From NCBI GenBank assembly GCA_022825945.1, contig JAJDVS010000065.1:1-43511 (forward strand): a stretch of 43,511 nt of DNA. Direction: 5' to 3'. The notes beneath the pieces were generated by a model, which did no database searches, had not been told where the DNA came from, and was given only the letters and a program-made list of their open reading frames with translations. The position numbers and the translations under genes are program-made. Each line of letters begins with the position of its first letter. Position 1 is the stretch's first letter. Of this stretch, positions 8,279-16,166 are shown piece after piece. The stretch is from Pseudomonadales bacterium. Its GTDB lineage: Bacteria; Pseudomonadota; Gammaproteobacteria; Pseudomonadales; Pseudohongiellaceae.

Positions 8279-9505
8279 TTATCCCGCAGGCTCATAGATG
8301 AGATGCGACCGGATTCGCTCTACCCACTGCGCTTCGTCCGCCCGGGCCAGACTGTCAAGATCGCCGGGTTTGGACGATGGCTCATCCACCCATTCGCGAA
8401 GCGCCGGGCCGCCATTGATGACATCAATGGGCAGCTTCCCGGTTTCATACTCATAAGGAAAATCGCGCCAGATCGGGTATTCCGGATACAACAGGCGAAT
8501 GGCCTTGAAGGCGAGGGCCATCAGCCTCCAGGGTTTGAACGCGAGGTGATCGTAATCCCTTCCCTCGGGATGAATCTGGACGCCGTGACACAATGCGCCT
8601 TCATGCTTGTGAAAGGTGGGTTCGAACCAGCATTCGCGCAGGCGGCATCCCTGCAGCCATTTCGGGGCCAGATCCCGCATCTTGTCGAGAATCGCCCGGG
8701 CATTGACGTCCGGCGCCCCGAAGAGTTCCAGCGGGCGCGTGGTGCCCCGGCCTTCCGACAGGGTGGCGCCTTCGAGCATGACGGCGCCGGCATAAGCCCG
8801 CGCCATGGAAAGGGTCGGGGCATTGGGGCTCGGATTCACCCAGGGCCGCTCCAGAAGCGGCCAGCCAAAGCCCGGCGCCGCCGCGGGATTCCAGCCTTCC
8901 ATGGCAATCACGCGATAGTCCACATCCAGGCCGTAATGGTCGATAAACCAGTGGCCCATTTCGCCCAGGGTCAGGCCATGCCGCATGGGCATTGGCCCGG
9001 CGCCGACAAAACTCTCCCATCCCGGACGCAGCAGCAGCCCTTCCACCGGGCGGCCCGCCGGATTCGGGCGATCCAGCACCCACACGGATTTGCCGTGTTC
9101 CGCCGCCGCTTCCAGAACATAAAGCAGCGTTGTGGCAAAGGTATAGATCCGGCAACCCAGATCCTGCAGATCCAGCAGGATCACATCAAAACTGCCCATC
9201 ATTTCACTGGTGGGGCGGCGAACTTCCCCATACAGGCTGAAGACCGGAATGCCGTGAACGGGATCGACAAAATCCGGCGACTCGATCATGTTGTCCTGCT
9301 TGTCGCCCCGCAGCCCGTGCTGCGGCCCGAATGCCGAACTGATCCGCAAATCGCCGCACACCGCCAGGGCGTCCAGCGAATGGTCGAGATCGGCGGTAAC
9401 CGAAGCGGGATGCGCCACCAGCGCCACCTGCCGGCCGCGAAGCGGCGCACGCAATTTCTTTTCCGCCAGGAGTCGGTCAATTCCAAATTTCATCGTCCGA
9501 AGCAT
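8279..9505 (-). CDS. namZ: DUF1343 protein, NamZ-like exo-beta-N-acetylmuramidase
   Basis: The DUF1343 family includes NamZ of Bacillus subtilis, which removes MurNAc from the non-reducing end of murein fragments (glycosidase family GH171). The 408-residue protein shows typical family segments: LVAHPASVTADLDHSLDAL, FGPQHGLRGDKQDNM, VFSLYGEVRRPT, LLDLQDLGCRIYTF, DRPNPAGRPVEG, MPMRHGLTLGEMG, and EGRGTTRPLELFGAP. No signal peptide is visible, so it is probably cytoplasmic, unlike the secreted Bacillus enzyme. The start is 9505, or ATG 9493. It sits divergent to murQ, which acts on the phosphorylated product; that context supports the muramidase call. Confidence 0.85.
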   Translation of the reverse strand: MLRTMKFGIDRLLAEKKLRAPLRGRQVALVAHPASVTADLDHSLDALAVCGDLRISSAFGPQHGLRGDKQDNMIESPDFVDPVHGIPVFSLYGEVRRPTSEMMGSFDVILLDLQDLGCRIYTFATTLLYVLEAAAEHGKSVWVLDRPNPAGRPVEGLLLRPGWESFVGAGPMPMRHGLTLGEMGHWFIDHYGLDVDYRVIAMEGWNPAAAPGFGWPLLERPWVNPSPNAPTLSMARAYAGAVMLEGATLSEGRGTTRPLELFGAPDVNARAILDKMRDLAPKWLQGCRLRECWFEPTFHKHEGALCHGVQIHPEGRDYDHLAFKPWRLMALAFKAIRLLYPEYPIWRDFPYEYETGKLPIDVINGGPALREWVDEPSSKPGDLDSLARADEAQWVERIRSHLIYEPAG

Positions 9506-9513
9506 ACACCAGG

Positions 9514-9530
9514 AGCCTGCGGCGCAGGCT
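9514..9530. repeat. Short dispersed palindrome, copy 1
   Basis: AGCCTGC and GCAGGCT form a 7-bp stem around GGC. The same core (GAGCCTGCG...CAGGCT) recurs at 21909-21925, 27429-27455 and, as a half copy, at 31019-31035, always between genes. Confidence 0.6.
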
Positions 9531-9551
9531 GGAGTAACGCTGTTTGCTTAT

Positions 9552-9564
9552 TGGTTTAATACCA
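9552..9564. promoter_or_regulatory. Candidate GntR (NagR/DasR-like) operator upstream of murQ
   Basis: TGGTTTAATACCA has TGGT and ACCA arms around five bases. It lies 54 bases before the murQ start and resembles the second site at 11278-11289. DasR and NagR, relatives of the GntR protein encoded here, are known to bind TGGTCTAGACCA-type sites. Binding to this site is inferred. Confidence 0.5.
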
Positions 9565-9618
9565 CTACAATACAGCTTGGCCGCACAATCGGCGAATTGC
9601 AAGGGTCTTGAGCAACAC

Positions 9619-10530
9619 ATGCCTACGGAAAATGTGAGCGAGCGATTTACGGAGATTGATCGCTGGTCAACGCTGGACGCGGTCAGCGCCATGTTCGAGG
9701 CCCAGTTTTCGGCGATCGCGGCGATTGGCCCGGAGCTGGCGGGGATAGCCGAGGCTGCGGAAGAGTCGGCCAACCGCCTGCTCGCGGGAGGCAGACTGAT
9801 GTACGCAGGCGCCGGCACTTCGGGCAGGATTGCCGTTCAGGACGGCGTCGAACTCGGGCCCACATTCGGCTGGCCTGCGGAGCAGGTGGCTTATGCCCTG
9901 GCCGGGGGCGAAAGCGCGCTGCTGAAAAGCGTGGAACTCGCCGAGGACGATACGGGCGCCGCGGCCCGGGACCTCAATTCGCTGGGGGTCGGCGAGAACG
10001 ATGTGCTCATCGGCGTGTCGGCGAGCGGAAGCACGCCGTATACCCTCGCCGCGGTGGAAACCGCCAACGACGCGGGGGCCCTGACCATTGGAATAGCCAA
10101 TAACCGCCCGTCCCGGCTGCTTGACCAGGCCCGCATCGGCATCTGCGCCGAAACCGGGAGCGAAGTCATCGCCGGTTCCACGCGCATGAAGGCCGGAACC
10201 TCGCAAAAAATCATCCTGAACCTGCTTTCCACGGCGGCCATGATTCGCTGCGGACGTGTATATCAGGGCCTGATGGTCGATATGACAGTTAGCAACCGGA
10301 AGCTGCAAGCCCGGGCCGGGGCAATGATCGGGAGACTTGCGGGCGTTGACAAGGCCGCGGCGGAGAATGCCCTCAAGGCCGCTGAAGGCAATATCAAGCT
10401 CGCTGTGCTTTGCGCTTTGGGCCTCGACGCCAGGAAAGCCGTGGAACTGCTGGCGCGGCACGGCGGGGCGTTGCGCGAGGCGGTCACTGAATTGCACGAC
10501 AATCCTGCCGGTAAAGGAGTCAAGCCATGA
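9619..10530 (+). CDS. murQ: N-acetylmuramic acid 6-phosphate etherase
   Basis: MurQ removes lactate from MurNAc-6P, giving GlcNAc-6P, the key step of muramic acid salvage in the cytoplasm. The 303-residue protein has normal length and the family motifs ENVSERFTEIDRW, MYAGAGTSGRIAVQDGVELG, GVSASGSTPYTLAAVE, EVIAGSTRMKAGTSQKIILN and VYQGLMVDM, all in a SIS fold, with a UBA-like helical end. ATG 9619 is preferred over the open frame to 9544 because it matches the family N-terminus. Its stop overlaps the gntR start (ATGA), so the two are co-translated. Confidence 0.95.
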   Translation: MPTENVSERFTEIDRWSTLDAVSAMFEAQFSAIAAIGPELAGIAEAAEESANRLLAGGRLMYAGAGTSGRIAVQDGVELGPTFGWPAEQVAYALAGGESALLKSVELAEDDTGAAARDLNSLGVGENDVLIGVSASGSTPYTLAAVETANDAGALTIGIANNRPSRLLDQARIGICAETGSEVIAGSTRMKAGTSQKIILNLLSTAAMIRCGRVYQGLMVDMTVSNRKLQARAGAMIGRLAGVDKAAAENALKAAEGNIKLAVLCALGLDARKAVELLARHGGALREAVTELHDNPAGKGVKP

Positions 10531-11246
10531 TCGATTTGCCCTCCCGAAAAGACAGCAATACGCCGCTGTACCTGCAAATCGCCAAAAGCCTCCGCCGCCA
10601 GATCGACGACGGCAAATTCGCCACGGGAGAGGCGCTTCCCTCGGAGCGGGACCTGTGTGAAATGACCGGCGCGTCCCGGGTGACCATCCGCAAGGCCGTC
10701 GATCAGCTCATTGGCGAAGGACTGCTGCTGCGCAGGCAGGGATCGGGTACATTCGTCTCCGAGCGCATCGAAATGCCGGCAACCTATCTCGGCGGATTCA
10801 CCGACGACGCCCTCGCCCGGGGCCAGGAGCCCGGCTCCATCTGGCTGGTGCGGAGTTACGCCCATCCCACCCGGGAAGAGGCGGCGACGCTCAAGATTTC
10901 CATCGCGTCCAGCGTCGCCCGGCTCGGTCGCGTTCGCCTGTCGGGCGGCGAGCCCCTGGCCATTGAACACGCGATTATCCCGGAGCCGCTTCTGCCGCCG
11001 ATCGGGGAAATCGGGGACTCCCTCTACAAGGCGCTGGAATCGAAGGGGAATCGGCCAAAGCTCGGCCGGCAAAAGGTTCGCGCTTCCCTTGCCTCGCCCA
11101 CCGAAGCGGGACTGCTGTCCATTCAGGAAAACAGCGAAGTATTGCGTATCGAGCGGGTAACCTGGCTGGATGACGGCACCATGATTGAATTCACCCGTTC
11201 CGCCTATCGCGGCGACAGGTACGAATTCGTCACGGATATCCGCTGA
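10527..11246 (+). CDS. GntR-family (HutC type) regulator, NagR/NagQ-like
   Basis: A 239-residue repressor-type protein. Residues 10-75 form the GntR winged helix (TPLYLQIAKSLRRQIDDGKF, PSERDLCEMTGASRVTIRKA, LLLRRQGSGTFVSE). Residues 90-235 form a UTRA effector domain, as in NagR/DasR, which bind GlcN-6P or GlcNAc-6P. The gene overlaps murQ and precedes nagB-II and nagA, so it most likely senses an amino-sugar phosphate and controls this locus. Two TGGT-ACCA sites upstream of murQ and nagB-II are likely targets. The exact ligand is not shown by the sequence. Confidence 0.88.
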   Translation: MIDLPSRKDSNTPLYLQIAKSLRRQIDDGKFATGEALPSERDLCEMTGASRVTIRKAVDQLIGEGLLLRRQGSGTFVSERIEMPATYLGGFTDDALARGQEPGSIWLVRSYAHPTREEAATLKISIASSVARLGRVRLSGGEPLAIEHAIIPEPLLPPIGEIGDSLYKALESKGNRPKLGRQKVRASLASPTEAGLLSIQENSEVLRIERVTWLDDGTMIEFTRSAYRGDRYEFVTDIR

Positions 11247-11277
11247 CGGCGCCACCGGGCCATTATTCGTATTATAC

Positions 11278-11289
11278 TGGTCTATACCA
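11278..11289. promoter_or_regulatory. Candidate NagR/DasR-like operator upstream of nagB-II
   Basis: TGGTCTATACCA is a near-palindrome differing at one base from the known DasR/NagR core TGGTCTAGACCA. A -10-like TATACT (11273-11278) touches its left end, so a bound protein would block the promoter. It lies 22 bases before ATG 11312. Confidence 0.6.
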
Positions 11290-11311
11290 ATCGCGAGTGA
11301 ATGGCGCAACC

Positions 11312-12340
11312 ATGAACGCCAGTACAAGAATGTTCCGGGAAGCGGGCGAGATTTCCGCAAGCACCAGGCGGCAGCAAAGCGGCAATGCGGCGCCGGTTCG
11401 GGAAATCGCCGGAAAGCTGCGCAGAAAAGCGCCAAAGTTCATTGTGACCTGCGCCCGGGGGAGTTCGGATCACGCGGCGACCTACGCCAAGTATCTGTTT
11501 GAAACCCGGATCGGCCTTGCCGTCTGCTCGTTCGCGCCTTCGGTGGCCTCGCTGTATGCGGCCAGGACCGATATGGGCGAAGCGCTCTTTCTCGTGATTT
11601 CCCAGTCCGGCAGAAGCCCGGACCTGTTGAGCGCGGCCCGGGCCGCCAGAAAATCCGGCGCCTATGTGGTGGCGGTGGTGAACGATGAGGAAAGCCCGCT
11701 CGCCGCTATTGCGGAGAATGTGCTGCCGCTTGGCGTGGGCCCGGAACGCAGCGTTGCCGCCACCAAGTCCTGCATTGGCGCCATGACGGCCTTGTATCAC
11801 CTGTGCGCCGCGTGGAGTGGAGACGAAACCATGGTCGATGCCCTGGCCAGGCTCCCGCAAACCCTTGCCGAGGCCTGGGCCATCGATTGGCCACAGGCAC
11901 TGGCGTCCATGCGCGATGCCCGGCAGGCATTGATCCTGAGCCGGGGCATCGGGCTTGCCAGCGCCCAGGAAGCGGCCCTGAAGCTCAAGGAAACCTGCAT
12001 GATCCAGGCGGAAGGCATCAGCGCGGCGGAAGTGCGGCACGGCCCCATGACGATCGTGGACCAGGGATTTCCGGTAATCGCCATCGCCACTTTCGACGTC
12101 TCCCAGGAAAGCATCGAGAGCATTTCCCGGGATTTTCTCGATTGCGGCGCCTGTGTGCTTGTCGCCGGCGAGCCCGTATCGGGCGCCTTGTGCCTGCCAA
12201 CGCCGAGGGCGCCCGATTCCAGTTTGCAGCCGCTGGTGTTCCTGCAAGTCTTCTATAAATTCGCCAATGCCCTGTCCCGGGAACGCGGACTCGACCCGGA
12301 TCGCCCGAGAAATCTCCGCAAAGTGACCAAGACTCTTTAG
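11312..12340 (+). CDS. nagB-II: Glucosamine-6-phosphate deaminase, NagB-II type (double SIS)
   Basis: NagB-II converts glucosamine-6P to fructose-6P and ammonia and replaces the classical NagB in many proteobacteria. The 342-residue protein resembles the isomerase half of GlmS without the glutaminase part. The first SIS domain shows TCARGSSDHAATYAKYL and ISQSGRSPDLL; the second shows ILSRGIGLASAQEAALKLKE and AEGISAAEVRHGP. The ATG at 11312 is preferred over GTG 11297. The gene follows a likely operator and precedes nagA, which makes its substrate. Three hairpins lie between its stop and nagA. Confidence 0.9.
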   Translation: MNASTRMFREAGEISASTRRQQSGNAAPVREIAGKLRRKAPKFIVTCARGSSDHAATYAKYLFETRIGLAVCSFAPSVASLYAARTDMGEALFLVISQSGRSPDLLSAARAARKSGAYVVAVVNDEESPLAAIAENVLPLGVGPERSVAATKSCIGAMTALYHLCAAWSGDETMVDALARLPQTLAEAWAIDWPQALASMRDARQALILSRGIGLASAQEAALKLKETCMIQAEGISAAEVRHGPMTIVDQGFPVIAIATFDVSQESIESISRDFLDCGACVLVAGEPVSGALCLPTPRAPDSSLQPLVFLQVFYKFANALSRERGLDPDRPRNLRKVTKTL

Positions 12341-12413
12341 GTATTCTCTGAAAAACTCCATCCGTGGAGTTTTTCATTATCGCAAAACAAAAGCGTGGTT
12401 TTGTTTTGCTCGC
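12341..12413. repeat. 73-bp double-hairpin repeat, copy 1
   Basis: The sequence is identical to 29713-29785. It starts at the first base after the nagB-II TAG. Hairpin one pairs AAAAACTCCA (12351-12360) with TGGAGTTTTT (12365-12374). Hairpin two pairs GCAAAACAAAA (12382-12392) with TTTTGTTTTGC (12399-12409). Each hairpin has A/T runs on both sides, so both can act as terminators in either direction. Confidence 0.92.
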
Positions 12414-12440
12414 GAAAGCTCTGACTTGATCAGAGCTTTC
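12414..12440 (+). terminator. Third hairpin before nagA, possible attenuator
   Basis: GAAAGCTCTGA (12414-12424) and TCAGAGCTTTC (12430-12440) form a perfect 11-bp stem with loop CTTGA. It directly follows the 73-bp repeat and ends 27 bases before the nagA start. It is not part of the repeated unit. Confidence 0.6.
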
Positions 12441-12467
12441 TTGGAAAAGGTTTTACAGGATGGCGGC

Positions 12468-13628
12468 ATGAAAGCTTGCGTACTTGCCAATGGGCGGATC
12501 GTCACGCCCGGGGGGATCATTGACCGGGGCGCGGTTGCAGTCCGCGATGGCATGATTGATGGGGTGGGGCAGACGGTTTCTTCCCAAAGCCCGCATGACG
12601 AGATCATCGACCTGGAAAACGATTTCCTGCTGCCGGGATTCGTCGACGTGCAGGTCAATGGCGGCGGCGGTTTGCTATTCAATGACGATCCATGCTCCGG
12701 GACAGCCATCGAGATGGCAAGGGCGCATCGCGCTTTCGGAACCACCAGCCTGTTGCCCACACTGATCAGCGACGATCTCGACAAGGTCGAACAGGCCATC
12801 GGCGCCATCGATGGGGAAGTGCGCAAAAAAACGCCCGGCATCGCCGGCGTGCATATCGAGGGACCCTTCCTGAACGTCGAGAAACGGGGCATTCACGACG
12901 AACGCAAGCTGCGCGAACTGTCGGATGAAGCGGTCGCGATCCTGACTTCGGCCGAACACGCTCAGGTCGTGGTTACACTGGCGCCGGAGCGCGTTCGACT
13001 CGAGCAGATAACAGACCTCGTGGAAAGCGGGGTCAAGGTCTGTATCGGACACACAAACGCGAGCTTCGACGAAACCCGCCATGCGCTCGCGGTCGGCGCT
13101 TCCGGCTTCACCCACCTTTTCAACGCCATGTGTCCCATGCAAACCCGGAGCCCGGGGGTGATTCCCGCGGCCCTGGAATCCGGCGCCTACTGCGGAATCA
13201 TCGTGGACGGCAAGCATGTGCATCCCGCGATGCTGCGTCTGGCCTTGCGGGCGAAGCGGGACCGCAGGCTCATGCTCGTTACCGACGCCATGCCGGTGGT
13301 GGGCTCCGCTATCGAACATTTCCGGCTCAACGGTCGCCGCATTGCAGTCAGGGACGGCGTATGCCTTGCCGAGGACGGAACACTTGCCGGCGCCGCGCTA
13401 TCGATGATCGAAGCCCTGCGGAACGCCATGTCGATGCTGGGAATCGGGATTGTGGAAGCATCGAAAATGGCAAGCATGATGCCCGCTTCCTTTCTGGGTA
13501 TCACCAACCGAACCGGATCCATCGAAGCCGGATTGCGTGCCGACCTGCTTCGTGTCACACCGGAATGGAAGATTCGTCAGGTCTGGGTCGGCGGGGCGGA
13601 ATACCCCGGCGCCGTCGGGAAGTCCTGA
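12468..13628 (+). CDS. nagA: N-acetylglucosamine-6-phosphate deacetylase
   Basis: NagA removes acetate from GlcNAc-6P, giving GlcN-6P for NagB-II. The 386-residue amidohydrolase shows PGFVDVQVNGGGG, the metal glutamate in GVHIEGPFLN, the histidines in IGHTNASFDE and THLFNAMCPM, and the catalytic aspartate in LVTDAMP. These are the expected sites of the single-metal NagA class. ATG 12468 follows AGGA (12457-12460) at 7 bases, which decides the start over the frame open to 12426. The end is 4 bases from the convergent kinase gene. Confidence 0.95.
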   Translation: MKACVLANGRIVTPGGIIDRGAVAVRDGMIDGVGQTVSSQSPHDEIIDLENDFLLPGFVDVQVNGGGGLLFNDDPCSGTAIEMARAHRAFGTTSLLPTLISDDLDKVEQAIGAIDGEVRKKTPGIAGVHIEGPFLNVEKRGIHDERKLRELSDEAVAILTSAEHAQVVVTLAPERVRLEQITDLVESGVKVCIGHTNASFDETRHALAVGASGFTHLFNAMCPMQTRSPGVIPAALESGAYCGIIVDGKHVHPAMLRLALRAKRDRRLMLVTDAMPVVGSAIEHFRLNGRRIAVRDGVCLAEDGTLAGAALSMIEALRNAMSMLGIGIVEASKMASMMPASFLGITNRTGSIEAGLRADLLRVTPEWKIRQVWVGGAEYPGAVGKS

Positions 13629-13632
13629 ATCC

Positions 13633-14511
13633 TCACAGGTCGACATCGGTGGCCGGCCCGTTGCGGGCGAGTATCAGCGCCCCATCAAGCGAGTCGCCCC
13701 GGGCCTTGGTGAGTTTTGCCGCGGTTCGCTCCCGCAGCCAGGGTTGCAATCGCCGGGACAATCCGCCGGCGAGGGCGCATCTCGGGGCGCCTTTCTCCAG
13801 AATCGTTTCGATGAATCGCTCCACGTGTTTCACCGCGTCTTCCACGATGGAGCGCGCGATTTCATCGTTCTTTTCGGCGTAGTCCATGATCATGGGGGCG
13901 AAAGCCGCGTAGTCCCCGGGGGTGGCTTCATCCATCCACTTGATCGCCCGCCCGGTATCGTGGTCGAACTTTGCCGTCACCGCCGCGCTCAGGGGCGTGG
14001 GCCTGGTCCTGCCGTCGAGGGCGCGAAGCGCGTGCCGCATGGCGCTCAGGCCCAGCGCCGCGCCGCTGCCCTCGTCGGAAATGGGGAAGCCGTAGCCGCC
14101 GATGGTAATGCCGACCTTGCCCAGCTTGATGTAGGCGACGCTGCCGGTGCCGAGCACCAGGGTGGCGCCGTCCTCGCCAAGATGGGCGCCGAGATTCGCA
14201 ATCACGGCGTCGGATTCCAGGTGCAGCGAGCGGAAGGGAAATGCGAGCCGGGAAAAGGCCTGCAGCATGCCCGGGCGGGAGATGCCGGCGATTCCCATGC
14301 CGGCTTCCATCCGGGACAGGTCGCTTTCCTTGAGCCCGGCGGCGGCGGCGGCGTCGAGGGTAACCGACATCAGCACCTCGCGGAGATTTTCCAGGCCGAT
14401 GCGGGCGTTCGCCGGGCCGGCTTTTGCCTCGCCGATCACGGTTCCGTCAGCCCGGGTCAGGCGCGCCCTCGAATGGCTGCCGCCAGCGTCAATGCCAAGA
14501 AAGTATCGCAT
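13633..14511 (-). CDS. BadF/BcrA-type sugar kinase (GlcNAc, GlcN or MurNAc kinase)
   Basis: An ASKHA-fold kinase of the BadF/BadG/BcrA/BcrD family, 292 residues. Motifs: FLGIDAGGSHSRARL (phosphate loop one), LVLGTGSVAYIKLG (phosphate loop two), GYGFPISDEGSGAALG, and a C-terminal ALAGGLSRRLQPW (adenosine part). Family members phosphorylate glucosamine, GlcNAc, or both GlcNAc and MurNAc (MurK of Clostridium). Next to a symporter and opposite murQ-nagA, a MurNAc/GlcNAc kinase is most likely. It could feed MurQ, since no anmK or amgK is seen here. The substrate cannot be read from sequence. Confidence 0.85.
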   Translation of the reverse strand: MRYFLGIDAGGSHSRARLTRADGTVIGEAKAGPANARIGLENLREVLMSVTLDAAAAAGLKESDLSRMEAGMGIAGISRPGMLQAFSRLAFPFRSLHLESDAVIANLGAHLGEDGATLVLGTGSVAYIKLGKVGITIGGYGFPISDEGSGAALGLSAMRHALRALDGRTRPTPLSAAVTAKFDHDTGRAIKWMDEATPGDYAAFAPMIMDYAEKNDEIARSIVEDAVKHVERFIETILEKGAPRCALAGGLSRRLQPWLRERTAAKLTKARGDSLDGALILARNGPATDVDL

Positions 14512-14519
14512 GTTTCAAT

Positions 14520-16082
14520 TCATTCCCTTTGCTGCCGCAAGCCCCTGGTCTCCCCGGCCGCGCAGACCATTATCGAGATGCCAACGCCGATCAGCAACTG
14601 CCAGGGAAAGGCCAGTGATTTCATGGCAGCCGGCAGACCCAGGGAATCGACGATATAGCCTTGTTGCACAAGAATGACAAGAAATCCCGTGGCCAGGGCG
14701 GCGATTACCGAACGGGACGACCCCCGGTTGCTGAAAACCGCGGTAAAGAAAACCGCAATCAGCCCGGCATAGGAGAAGGACATCACCGCAAGGGCGAACT
14801 CCAGCAGGGCCATGTCGGTGTAGCGCTGCCAGTAAAAGCACAGGACCGCCATCGCCGAGAGGAGAAAGGCCACAAGCAGCATGCCCAGGCGCCCGGCGAC
14901 GACATAATGTTCCGGCCTCTCGCTGGCAACGGCTTCCTTCCAGGGGCGGTAAAAGTCGCTGATCAAAACCGATGACATGGCGTTCAATCCGGAATTCATG
15001 GTGGAAATGGCGGCGGCGATGATGCCCGCCGCGGCGAGCCCGCGCACCCCTGTGGGCATTTCGGACAGGATATACGACATGAATACGGTAATGCTTTCTC
15101 CATTGAATTCCGGCATCAGCCCGCCGCTGTTCGCCTGGGCCATCAGTTCGGGGCGCTCGTAGAGAAGGTGCAGCAGATGGCCAATGGTTACAAAGACAAA
15201 GACCACCGGAATCGCCGCCAGGGAGGAGATCACCAGGGCGCGGCCGCTGGCGGCGGCGTCCCGGCAGGTGAGCAGTCGCTGGGTGGTGTCCTGATCGAAT
15301 CCGAAATTGCCCACATTGAGGAGGAATACGCCGCTGAGAATCGCCCAGAAGGTGAATGGCCTCGAGAAATCCAGCGAAAAATCAAACAGCACCAGCTTGT
15401 TCGCGCCGTCGGGAGTTTCCCGCAGCGCCGCCAACGCTTCCGCCGGCGTCAGCGATAACTGCGACCAGATACTGAACAGGGCGATCAGCGCCGCGCCGAA
15501 ATACACCACGAACTGCCCCAGGTCGCTCCAGATCACCGAGCGAACGCCTCCGGCCAGGGTGATTCCCAGGGAAATCAGCGCAATCGCCAGAATCGCCAGC
15601 ACCACGCTTTGCGGCTCGATATTGAAGAACAGCATCATGGCCACGGCGATCGCCGCGATATACAGGCGCGCCCCGCTGGCGAATACCCGGCCCACCAGAT
15701 ACATCGCCCCGGCCGCGCGTTTGGCGTTATCGCCGAAGCGGATCGCGAGAAGTTCGTAGACCGTGGTCACATTCAGGGCGTAGAAACGCCGCAGCAGAAA
15801 ACGCGCCACGAACAGGGCCGCGAGCGCGGCGCCGAGGGAAGACCCGAGGTAGGTGTAATCGCCGCGGAAGCCATAATCGGGCCCGCCGAGAAACGTCGCG
15901 GCGGACTGGGTGGTGGCAATCACCGAAAACATGACCACCCAGGCGGACATCCGGTTTCCGCCGAGAAAATACTCGTTCATGGAATGGGTCGACCTGCGCG
16001 ACAGCACGACCCCGGCGCCAAGCACCGCAGCGACATAGAGCGCAATGATCGACCAGTCGATCGCTGTCAACGGCGCAGGCAT
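14520..16082 (-). CDS. Sodium:solute symporter (SSS family)
   Basis: A 520-residue inner-membrane protein with about 13 helices, typical of the SSS family. Early motifs are SMNEYFLGGNRMSAWVVMFS and TQSAATFLGGPDYGFRG; later ones are GGVRSVIWSDLGQFVVYFG and the sodium-site region AAAISTMNSGLNAMSSV. SSS members carry sugars, amino acids, sialic acids or urea. The gene lies between a TonB receptor and a BadF kinase in one minus-strand run, so the likely cargo is GlcNAc, MurNAc or a short muramyl sugar. The stop lies 8 bases before the kinase start. Confidence 0.88.
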   Translation of the reverse strand: MPAPLTAIDWSIIALYVAAVLGAGVVLSRRSTHSMNEYFLGGNRMSAWVVMFSVIATTQSAATFLGGPDYGFRGDYTYLGSSLGAALAALFVARFLLRRFYALNVTTVYELLAIRFGDNAKRAAGAMYLVGRVFASGARLYIAAIAVAMMLFFNIEPQSVVLAILAIALISLGITLAGGVRSVIWSDLGQFVVYFGAALIALFSIWSQLSLTPAEALAALRETPDGANKLVLFDFSLDFSRPFTFWAILSGVFLLNVGNFGFDQDTTQRLLTCRDAAASGRALVISSLAAIPVVFVFVTIGHLLHLLYERPELMAQANSGGLMPEFNGESITVFMSYILSEMPTGVRGLAAAGIIAAAISTMNSGLNAMSSVLISDFYRPWKEAVASERPEHYVVAGRLGMLLVAFLLSAMAVLCFYWQRYTDMALLEFALAVMSFSYAGLIAVFFTAVFSNRGSSRSVIAALATGFLVILVQQGYIVDSLGLPAAMKSLAFPWQLLIGVGISIMVCAAGETRGLRQQRE

Positions 16083-16166
16083 GTCAGTCCGGTTTCTTCG
16101 CTCGGTACCTGGTGAACACTGCGCCGCCGCTTCGTTGCGCCGCTCCTGTCGGCTGCGGATATGCCG

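Noticed and set aside
8270-9559. Plus-strand open frame of 429 residues opposite the namZ-like gene
   Set aside because: No family motifs, while the minus strand encodes a complete DUF1343 protein.
16083-16166. Operator before the symporter (GGTACC with TGGTGA)
   Set aside because: It does not fit the TGGT-N4/5-ACCA pattern, and the symporter probably shares the receptor transcript.
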